Position numbers and translations under genes: made by a program. The notes under the pieces are model-generated. The model ran no database searches, was not told the DNA's origin, and was given only the letters and a program-made list of their open reading frames with translations. Below are positions 5,368 through 10,316 of a stretch of 10,316 nucleotides of DNA, piece after piece (the stretch's first letter is position 1; every line of letters starts with the position of its first letter). Origin of the DNA: an uncultured Clostridia bacterium (GTDB taxonomy: Bacteria > Bacillota > Clostridia > RGIG6154); the NCBI GenBank assembly GCA_934446135.1, contig CAKSDT010000063.1, positions 1 to 10,316 on the forward strand, written 5' to 3'.

Positions 5368-7425
5368 TCAGTCCTTTATAAGTTTAAACAGTCTATACAT
5401 TGTAGCAATTGTTTCCTCAACGGTATAAGGGTCTTTGGGATTAAATTTTTCCTTGTCATCCCCATTCATTATACCCATATTTTTAACCGCCCAAACAGAT
5501 TCTTTTGACCAATCCGCTACATCTTTTAAATCATTAAATTTATATTCGTTTTTTTCGTATTTTACCCCAAAGTAATCCGCCATTCGTGTAAGAATAACCG
5601 CTGCTTCTTCGCGTGTTATTTTTGCATCGGGCAAAAACGAACCGTTTTCATATCCTTTAACAAAACCAAGTGCGGAAAGCGAAATAATATGTTCGTTGTA
5701 TTCTTCGGTAACATCTGTAAATTTTGTATTTTTATACTTTTCAGCCAATTCTTCGCTGCTTTGTATTATCTCTTTAACACCCAAATAACAGCCCCTGGAA
5801 TTTCTTAACGGATAATAGTATGTCCCTGTCAGACTTGCGGCAAGATTACAAAAGTCCTCTCTTGTTATCGGGTTGTCATAATAAAAAGAAACATTGTTTA
5901 CACTGAGAAGATTTTTGTTTGCTGCTCCCTTTATTTCAGGTACAGCCCATAAACTTGCACCGTCTGTGTTAAGCAAATCGTTTTGAGGAATAGTTGGTTT
6001 TTGATAATCCGTAACTGTTTTTGCATTTTCCTCATATTTTCTTTTAAGTTCTGTCATCATAGTATAAAGAGCATTTCTTGAGTTGCCGATGCACGGCATA
6101 TAGCACAAAACTTCGTCTTCGCCGCCGTAAAATCCCACTATAACAGAACCGTCAGCATAGACATCCCAACTTTTCCCGTCCTCACCGTAAAGTTTTATAT
6201 ATTCTTCAGAAACCGCCGACTCTTTCGGCGAAATCACCCTTTCGTAGAGTGCGTTAAAATAAACTTCATTAAATCTTTTAAGGTCTTCCGATGTTATTTC
6301 AGAATATGTACCGTTGCTATAAACTACAACAGCAGACAGTATCTCATCCGGCTTTTGTATTCCGAGATACTGATAAAAATACCCCATTTTTTCATTCACA
6401 GGATATGATATACTTAAATCGCTGAGGTTCATTACACCCTCTCTGTTAACACCGTTGTCATTAATGAAAAACTCAACATTTCCCTGTTCATCAAGTGACA
6501 TATATTGATAATCAAACGGAACTGCCGTGTTTCCGTCATAATCAACAATTCCGTATTTTGCCGGTGTATTGCCATCTGAGGCGATTATATATTTGTCAGT
6601 CATAAATATGTATTTTCGGCTGTTTTCAAACGGGAAAAGATATGTATTTGAATCTTCATCGTAAATTGAAGTTTTATCTCCGCATTCAACATAATAAAAC
6701 TTTTTATAATAATCTCCACCGACGCCTGTTATATGATTTCTGTATGTAATAAAAGGTTTTTCAATTCCGGGATCCAAATTAATTTCGTTGAGTTCCCAAT
6801 CTATGTATTTTTCCTTTCCGTCTTGAATTACTACGGCATAAGTCTGATAGCCGTAGACATTAAATCTTTTTTCTACGCCGTCATAAATATAGTCTGTGAT
6901 AAAGTTTCCGTTTTTATCCACCAAAGCGTATTTGCCGTCTTTTTCAATAAACATCTTTTCAGTTTGAGTTTCAAGATAGTACATTATACCGCGGTCAAAA
7001 TGTGAAATTTTTTGTTTTGTATTGTAGTCATAAATATCAAAATCAGAACACAGTTCAAAATCCGATGTGTCGTTCATAACGCCGAAAATTCCGTTATACG
7101 GCGGAAGTATTGTACCGTTTCCGCTTATCTCCTTCAGCACAGTTCCGTCTTTATCATACATAACCTCTGTTCCGTCTTCTTTTGTACAGTATGCAAATCC
7201 GCCGTTGTCTGCTATTTTGTCAAACGGACCTGCAATCACATTCATTTCGGAATCCACTATGTAATACTTCAGTGATATATATTCATCACTTTCAGAAACC
7301 GCAATACATTTAAGTCCGCCGATTCCGAAAACAGAGTTGATTTTTTCTTCATTCAGTTTTTCAGCCGCCGCCGGCATTGAAAACAAAAGGCATAAAATCA
7401 GTGCGAATCCAAATATTTTTTTCAT
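5368..7425 (-). CDS. Secreted WG-repeat protein with C-terminal SLH domains
   Basis: A 685-residue surface protein. A Sec signal peptide is clear (MKK, hydrophobic core about 5-18, probable cleavage after AAA near 21). Residues about 40-345 hold WG/KWG-like beta repeats; the clearest are KYALVDKNGNFITDYIYDGV (165-184) and KYGIVDYDGNTAVPFDYQYM (290-309), with weaker copies between. A middle region (about 350-480) is unassigned. The C-terminus has three SLH units: about 491-535 (ITREDF), 569-620 (FTDV, GYENGSFLPD, ITREEAAVIL) and 629-682 (FNDLKDVADW, GIMNGDD). SLH domains bind pyruvylated secondary cell-wall polymer. The third unit has TVEE where the others have TREE/TRED. The start at 7425 has AAGGAGG just upstream, 13 bases after the ribU stop, so it most likely lies on the FMN-riboswitch transcript. 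Ligand or function is unknown. Confidence 0.9.
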   Translation of the reverse strand: MKKIFGFALILCLLFSMPAAAEKLNEEKINSVFGIGGLKCIAVSESDEYISLKYYIVDSEMNVIAGPFDKIADNGGFAYCTKEDGTEVMYDKDGTVLKEISGNGTILPPYNGIFGVMNDTSDFELCSDFDIYDYNTKQKISHFDRGIMYYLETQTEKMFIEKDGKYALVDKNGNFITDYIYDGVEKRFNVYGYQTYAVVIQDGKEKYIDWELNEINLDPGIEKPFITYRNHITGVGGDYYKKFYYVECGDKTSIYDEDSNTYLFPFENSRKYIFMTDKYIIASDGNTPAKYGIVDYDGNTAVPFDYQYMSLDEQGNVEFFINDNGVNREGVMNLSDLSISYPVNEKMGYFYQYLGIQKPDEILSAVVVYSNGTYSEITSEDLKRFNEVYFNALYERVISPKESAVSEEYIKLYGEDGKSWDVYADGSVIVGFYGGEDEVLCYMPCIGNSRNALYTMMTELKRKYEENAKTVTDYQKPTIPQNDLLNTDGASLWAVPEIKGAANKNLLSVNNVSFYYDNPITREDFCNLAASLTGTYYYPLRNSRGCYLGVKEIIQSSEELAEKYKNTKFTDVTEEYNEHIISLSALGFVKGYENGSFLPDAKITREEAAVILTRMADYFGVKYEKNEYKFNDLKDVADWSKESVWAVKNMGIMNGDDKEKFNPKDPYTVEETIATMYRLFKLIKD

Positions 7426-7438
7426 ATTTCCTCCTTAA

Positions 7439-7981
7439 TTAATAAAAAATTATCCTTTTAACTCTCTCAGTCACAGGTTTGTAAAGAATAATAGTTATAA
7501 TCGCGTTTATTGTTCCTTTTATAAGATTAAAAACCATAAATACAGGAATTAAAAGCGGAACAATTTGTTTTCTGTCCATTCCCATATAAATAGGTGTTAC
7601 AAGATAGTTCCAAAACACCATCAGACCGGTCATAACCAAAACACCCAGTATCGCTCCGAATACTATACCCTTAAAATTCTGATTTTTCTTGTATACAACA
7701 GCAATTGTGCAGCAAAATCCAAGACTTGCCAATATGTTCATAAAAAGTCCCCAAAAACCGTTTTGGCTTATTGAAAACATCTCTATAACAGATACGATTA
7801 CAGATATAAAAACACTTGTTAAAGGACCGAATATTATGCCGCCCATTGCAATTATTATGTCTTTAGGTTCATATTTTAAAAACTCTGTCGAAGTAATCGG
7901 AATTCTGCACAAAAGTACCGCCAAATATGCCAAAGCACACATCATACCTATAACCGTTATTTTTTTTATTTTACTTTCCAT
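7439..7981 (-). CDS. ribU: ECF transporter S component, riboflavin-specific
   Basis: A 180-residue integral membrane protein, the substrate-binding S component of an energy-coupling-factor transporter for riboflavin uptake; the shared EcfAA'T module would be encoded elsewhere. Six hydrophobic segments are visible, with the RibU-like FLKYEPKDI after helix 1, then GGIIFGPLTS, NGFWGLFMNILAS, NYLVTPIYM near the end of helix 5, and VFNLIKGTINAIIT in the last helix. The specificity call rests on both these motifs and the FMN riboswitch directly upstream. The frame is open to 8086, but that would run into the riboswitch and its terminator. AAAGGGG at 7989-7995, 7 bases before the ATG at 7981, gives MESKIKKI, a typical S-component N-terminus. 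The SLH gene follows after 13 bases. Confidence 0.93.
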   Translation of the reverse strand: MESKIKKITVIGMMCALAYLAVLLCRIPITSTEFLKYEPKDIIIAMGGIIFGPLTSVFISVIVSVIEMFSISQNGFWGLFMNILASLGFCCTIAVVYKKNQNFKGIVFGAILGVLVMTGLMVFWNYLVTPIYMGMDRKQIVPLLIPVFMVFNLIKGTINAIITIILYKPVTERVKRIIFY

Positions 7982-7988
7982 ACCAATT

Positions 7989-7995
7989 CCCCTTT
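7989..7995 (-). promoter_or_regulatory. Ribosome binding site deciding the ribU start
   Basis: AAAGGGG on the minus strand, 7 bases before the ATG at 7981. It rules out the in-frame Met at 8086, which lies in the 3' flank of the riboswitch. Confidence 0.8.
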
Positions 7996-8026
7996 CGTAT
8001 AAATCAGGGTTTAAGATTTTGGAAAC

Positions 8027-8054
8027 AAAAAAGCACCCAAAATCTTCCGGGTGC
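8027..8054 (-). terminator. Riboswitch-controlled intrinsic terminator (expression platform)
   Basis: In the RNA, GCACCC (8054-8049) pairs with GGGTGC (8038-8033) around a 10-base loop, followed by six U (8032-8027). It lies between the FMN aptamer and ribU, as expected for transcriptional control. An alternative hairpin, GCGGUAA (8074-8068) with UUACUGC (8059-8053), overlaps both the base of P1 and the first two bases of the terminator, so it is a candidate antiterminator. Confidence 0.88.
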
Positions 8055-8074
8055 AGTAATTCTAAACTTACCGC

Positions 8075-8183
8075 ATCTTCTTTCATCCGGACTTTACCGT
8101 CGGTTTCGGAATTTCACCGAATCATACATAAAAATGTTCGCGGACTTTACCGCCGGTCGGGAATCTCACCCCACCCTGAAGAT
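8075..8183 (-). ncRNA. FMN riboswitch (RFN element)
   Basis: The minus strand carries the conserved RFN core in order: AGGGTGGGGTGAGATTCCC, GACCGGCGGTAAAGTCCGCGA, then GATTCGGTGAAATTCCGAAACCGACGG, and AGTCCGGATGAAAGAAGA. The ends ATCTTC (8183-8178) and GAAGAT (8080-8075) form P1, extendable by two pairs. The FMN aptamer class binds flavin mononucleotide and, with a terminator downstream, turns transcription off when flavin is plentiful. It governs ribU and, by spacing, the SLH protein gene behind it. Confidence 0.97.
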
Positions 8184-8205
8184 ACAATTATTATTTTATG
8201 CTTAC

Positions 8206-8234
8206 ATAGTACCACCTATGTTGCAAATTGTCAA
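8206..8234 (-). promoter_or_regulatory. Promoter of the riboswitch-ribU transcript
   Basis: On the minus strand a perfect TTGACA (8234-8229), 17 bases, then TACTAT (8211-8206). Transcription should start near 8199, about 16 bases before P1 of the riboswitch. A 6-bp inverted repeat, ACATAG (8204-8209) and CTATGT (8216-8221), spans the -10 and part of the spacer. Confidence 0.88.
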
Positions 8235-8243
8235 TAAGTTCAA

Positions 8244-8435
8244 TTAAAAATCTGACGGTGGGTCAGGAAGAACCAAAGCAGCAATAAAATATGCCAAAAA
8301 TCCTGTTCCAAAACAGAAAATAAGTATTACCCACAAAAGTCTTACAACAGTAGAATCAACATTAAAGTATTCGGCAAGACCGCCGCAAACCCCGCAAATT
8401 TTTCTGTCATTTCTCGATTTGTAAAGTTTCTTCAT
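8244..8435 (-). CDS. Small PspC-domain membrane protein
   Basis: A 63-residue protein that is essentially one PspC domain: a basic N-terminus (KKLYKSRNDRKICG), the VCGGLAEYF motif, a segment DSTVVRLLWVIL, and a C-terminal hydrophobic helix ending in VLPDPP. PspC proteins are inner-membrane partners of phage-shock and envelope-stress systems in proteobacteria; in Firmicutes such short PspC proteins are common, usually alone, with an envelope-stress role assumed. The frame is open to 8468, but GGAGG at 8443-8447 with a 7-base spacer selects the ATG at 8435, and MKKLYKS is the family N-terminus. Its stop lies 10 bases before the ribU promoter, with no terminator in between, so some read-through into the riboswitch leader is possible. 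Confidence 0.9.
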   Translation of the reverse strand: MKKLYKSRNDRKICGVCGGLAEYFNVDSTVVRLLWVILIFCFGTGFLAYFIAALVLPDPPSDF

Positions 8436-8442
8436 ATCATAT

Positions 8443-8447
8443 CCTCC
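8443..8447 (-). promoter_or_regulatory. Ribosome binding site deciding the pspC start
   Basis: GGAGG on the minus strand, 7 bases before the ATG at 8435; the upstream in-frame ATGs at 8468 and 8456 have no comparable site. Confidence 0.8.
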
Positions 8448-8471
8448 GATATACATATAACCAACCATTTA

Positions 8472-8500
8472 ATAATACCACATATAAACCGGTTTGTAAA
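8472..8500 (-). promoter_or_regulatory. Promoter of the PspC-domain gene
   Basis: On the minus strand TTTACA (8500-8495), 17 bases, then TATTAT (8477-8472). The predicted start is near 8465, giving a leader of about 30 bases before the ATG at 8435. Confidence 0.7.
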
Positions 8501-8523
8501 TGGATTTTTTAACATTCTTCATA

Positions 8524-8551
8524 TTGACAAAAAAATTTAAAATGGTATTAT
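8524..8551 (+). promoter_or_regulatory. Promoter of the DMT transporter-Sir2 pair
   Basis: A perfect TTGACA (8524-8529), a 16-base spacer, then TATTAT (8546-8551). It is divergent from the pspC promoter, with only 23 bases between the two -35 boxes. Confidence 0.8.
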
Positions 8552-8585
8552 ATATCTCAAGAAAATATTTTAAAAGGATATACAT

Positions 8586-9509
8586 ATGAAAAAGTTCAAC
8601 TTAAAAAATCACTCAATTGCATTTTTTACAATCTTTATATGGGGAATAACTTTTATATGCACAAAACATCTTGAAAACAGTTTTTCTGCACTTCAGATAT
8701 TGTTTTTAAGATATGTGCTTGCCTATACTGTGCTTTTGATTGTAAGACCTAAAGTTTTCAGTTTTCAGGGTATAAAAAAGGAACTTTATCTTTTAGCAGC
8801 ATCTGTTTCTGGTGCAAGCCTTTATCAGTACCTTGAAAATCTCTCTGTGGTTTACACGAGCCCTGCAAGCGTGTCTTTTATAACCGCCATCGCCCCGATT
8901 TTCACAGCGATACTTGCACATAAATTTTTAAAAGAAGAACTTAATCCTAAAATTTTTACAGGTATGATAATTTCGCTTATCGGCGTCTTTCTTATTTGTT
9001 TCGGTGATTCCAAAACAATTGAAACCGGACTTTTGGGCGATATTATAATACTTTGCAGCATATGGCTGTGGGCTGTTTATTCAGTCATTGTCAAAGTTAT
9101 TTACAAATTCGATTTTGACGGACTTTTGGTTACAAGAAGGATTTTTATGTATTCAGTAATTGCGATGATACCTTTTATTCTTACAGAAAGCAAACCGCTT
9201 AACTATTCCCTTCTGCTAAAACCGGACATAATATTAAACATAGCCTTTCTCGGCATATTTGCATCAGCCATTTGTTTTTGGACATGGAATATGTCGGTTA
9301 ATTCGCTGGGTGCAACCACAACCAGCAAATATTTGTTTGTTATGCCCGTCATAACTTTGGCAGCACAATCTGTTTACGACAGAAGTATGGTAGGAATTGC
9401 TTCTGTAATAGGTATGTTAATAATTCTTTTAGGTTTATTTATCACTGAATTTACGCTTCCCTACTCTATAAGAAAGAAAGTGTCAAAATGGAATTTAAAG
9501 AATATGTAA
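8586..9509 (+). CDS. EamA-family (drug/metabolite) transporter
   Basis: A 307-residue membrane protein with about ten hydrophobic helices in two homologous EamA halves (about residues 10-138 and 148-290), the standard layout of the drug/metabolite transporter superfamily. Typical marks are FFTIFIWGITFICTK in helix 1, LQILFLRYVLAY in helix 2, the SPASVSFITAIAPIFTAILA helix 4 with the conserved acidic LKEEL after it, and in the second half GATTTSKYLFVMPVITLAAQ. Members export amino acids, nucleosides, cofactors or drugs; the substrate here is not readable. The start has AAAGG 8 bases upstream. The 3' end overlaps the Sir2 gene by 22 bases, so the two proteins are made from one mRNA. Confidence 0.92.
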   Translation: MKKFNLKNHSIAFFTIFIWGITFICTKHLENSFSALQILFLRYVLAYTVLLIVRPKVFSFQGIKKELYLLAASVSGASLYQYLENLSVVYTSPASVSFITAIAPIFTAILAHKFLKEELNPKIFTGMIISLIGVFLICFGDSKTIETGLLGDIIILCSIWLWAVYSVIVKVIYKFDFDGLLVTRRIFMYSVIAMIPFILTESKPLNYSLLLKPDIILNIAFLGIFASAICFWTWNMSVNSLGATTTSKYLFVMPVITLAAQSVYDRSMVGIASVIGMLIILLGLFITEFTLPYSIRKKVSKWNLKNM

Positions 9510-10192
9510 CAAGCAGTAACAACATAGTGTTTTTCGGCGGTGCCGGAGTTTCAACGGAAAGCGGTATTCCCGATTTCAGGAGCACGGACGGACTGTATAA
9601 TCAAAAATATGACTATCCGCCCGAAGTTATTTTATCACATACATTTTTCGTTAATCACACTGAAGAATTTTATAAATTCTACCGTGATAAAATGATTTAT
9701 GATGATGCAAAGCCAAACATTACGCATAAAGTGTTGGCAGAACTTGAAAAAAGCGGGAAACTTAAAGGAATAGTAACTCAAAATATAGACGGACTCCATC
9801 AAATGGCAGGCAGTAAAACTGTATATGAACTCCACGGAAGTATTCACCGGAATCACTGCACAAAATGCCATAAATTTTACGGGCTTGATTTTATTAAAAA
9901 TTCATCCAAAATTCCAATCTGCGATTGCGGCGGAACTGTGAAACCGGATGTTGTTCTGTATGAAGAAGTCCTTAATGAGAATATACTTTTAAATGCAATA
10001 AAAGCAATTTCAGAAGCAGATGTGCTTATAGTCGGCGGAACTTCACTTTCTGTCTATCCTGCGGCAGGCCTTATTAAATACTATAAGGGAAACAAACTGA
10101 TTCTCATCAATAAGACTTCTACTCCGTATGATAAAAATGCAAACCTTGTTATATATGATTCACTCGGAAATGTTATGGGTAAGATTTTGTAA
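9488..10192 (+). CDS. Sir2-family NAD-dependent protein deacylase (sirtuin)
   Basis: A 234-residue cytoplasmic enzyme that removes acyl groups from lysines using NAD, forming nicotinamide and O-acyl-ADP-ribose. All catalytic signatures are intact: FGGAGVSTESGIPDFR (Rossmann NAD site, about 16-31), TQNIDGLH (97-104), catalytic His in ELHGS (H116), four zinc cysteines in a CxxC ... CxC arrangement (C124, C127, C145, C147), KPDVVLYEE (152-160), and the second NAD motif VGGTSLSVYPAAGL (182-195). The second zinc pair is CxC rather than the commoner CxxC. The length matches bacterial CobB-type sirtuins without an N-terminal extension. The ATG at 9488 lies within the transporter gene and has only an A/G-rich stretch (AAGAAAG) upstream, so translation is probably coupled. 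Protein targets are unknown. Confidence 0.95.
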   Translation: MEFKEYVTSSNNIVFFGGAGVSTESGIPDFRSTDGLYNQKYDYPPEVILSHTFFVNHTEEFYKFYRDKMIYDDAKPNITHKVLAELEKSGKLKGIVTQNIDGLHQMAGSKTVYELHGSIHRNHCTKCHKFYGLDFIKNSSKIPICDCGGTVKPDVVLYEEVLNENILLNAIKAISEADVLIVGGTSLSVYPAAGLIKYYKGNKLILINKTSTPYDKNANLVIYDSLGNVMGKIL

Positions 10193-10209
10193 AAATATTT
10201 AGTTTTATA

Positions 10210-10238
10210 TTGACAAACAATCTAAAATATTGTATACT
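10210..10238 (+). promoter_or_regulatory. Consensus promoter upstream of the tRNA-like gene
   Basis: Perfect TTGACA (10210-10215), a 17-base spacer, then TATACT (10233-10238). The predicted start is near 10245, about 8 bases before the tRNA 5' end. An inverted repeat, AGCAGTT (10241-10247) and AACTGCT (10249-10255), covers the start and the first acceptor bases. Confidence 0.88.
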
Positions 10239-10252
10239 GAAGCAGTTGAACT

Positions 10253-10316
10253 GCTGCTGTAGCTCAGTCGGTAGAGTGCATCCTGGGTAAGGAGGAGGTC
10301 ACGGGTCCGATGCCCG
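10253..10316 (+). tRNA. tRNA-Thr(GGU)-like gene, 3'-truncated, with aberrant bases
   Basis: The sequence fits a tRNA up to about position 64: a 7-base acceptor 5' arm (10253-10259), T8/A9, a D-arm GCTC...GAGT with A14, G18, G19 and A21, an anticodon arm CATCC-TGGGTAA-GGAGG with GGT at positions 34-36 (10286-10288), a 5-base variable loop AGGTC, and a T-arm ACGGG-TCCGATG-CCCG. The 3' acceptor arm lies beyond the window. Odd points are G in place of the near-universal U33 (10285), an A28-G42 mismatch in the anticodon stem (10280/10294), C in place of U55 (10307) and G60 in place of the usual pyrimidine (10312). Threonine identity rests on the GGT anticodon only. It could be a decayed copy or sequence error at a contig end. 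Confidence 0.7.

Noticed and set aside
6733..7275. Plus-strand open frames opposite the SLH protein gene
   Set aside because: Phe/Val/Ile-rich antisense translations lacking ribosome sites; the opposite strand has a signal peptide, WG repeats and SLH domains.
7982..8086. Longer ribU with 35 extra N-terminal residues
   Set aside because: The extension is translated terminator and the 3' edge of the riboswitch; the strong ribosome site supports the ATG at 7981.
7689..8237. 182-codon plus-strand open frame over ribU and the riboswitch
   Set aside because: It runs antisense through a clear membrane protein and the FMN aptamer; low-complexity translation and no ribosome site.
10193..10209. A/T-rich stretch after the sirtuin gene as a terminator
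   Set aside because: No GC-rich stem can be drawn before the tRNA promoter; only weak A/T pairing.
1..10316. CRISPR arrays, insertion sequences, phage or attachment sites
   Set aside because: No regularly spaced direct repeats, transposase or integrase motifs, or terminal inverted repeats were seen on reading.

Overview
The window looks like chromosomal DNA of a low-GC, Gram-positive anaerobe of the class Clostridia. The genus cannot be told from what is visible. The clues are A/T-rich third codon positions, strong GGAGG ribosome sites, consensus TTGACA/TATAAT-type promoters, an FMN riboswitch with an intrinsic terminator, S-layer homology (SLH) domains, a UgtP/MGDG-synthase-type glycolipid glycosyltransferase, and a PaaK-plus-double-ACT pair typical of anaerobic Firmicutes. 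No phage, transposon, CRISPR or plasmid signature was found.

Left part (1-2252, + strand). This is the end of an operon: a 5'-truncated phenylacetate-CoA ligase (paaK), a double-ACT-domain protein, and a metal-dependent TIM-barrel amidohydrolase that overlaps the ACT gene by 17 bases. It ends in a hairpin that contains the last stop codon and can probably terminate from both sides. The theme is aryl-acid (aromatic amino-acid-derived) CoA metabolism with an effector-binding partner.

Middle (2255-3941). A minus-strand GT28 glycolipid glycosyltransferase is divergent from two very small cysteine-rich membrane proteins (72 and 56 aa). The 56-aa gene is new here. The pair has a possible mother-cell-type (SigE/SigK-like) -10 element, ideal ribosome sites and its own terminator. 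It is the least explained part of the window.

Right-middle (3940-8500, minus strand). From right to left in the map, which is the order of transcription: a small PspC-domain protein with its own promoter; a consensus promoter; an FMN riboswitch with terminator; ribU (riboflavin ECF transporter S component); and 13 bases later a secreted WG-repeat/SLH surface protein, which probably shares the FMN-controlled transcript. Then come a PHP-family histidinol-phosphatase-like enzyme with a GTG start and a histidine-rich DUF5662-type protein with its own promoter. Several open-frame starts lie too far upstream; ribosome sites and promoters place the true starts of ribU, the glycosyltransferase, pspC and the DUF5662 gene.

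Right end (8524-10316, + strand). A consensus promoter drives a ten-helix EamA/DMT transporter whose end overlaps a Sir2 NAD-dependent deacylase by 22 bases. A near-perfect promoter then precedes a tRNA-Thr(GGU)-like gene cut by the window end. Its body departs from tRNA rules at U33, U55 and one anticodon-stem pair, so it is either a decayed tRNA or sequence error at a contig end.
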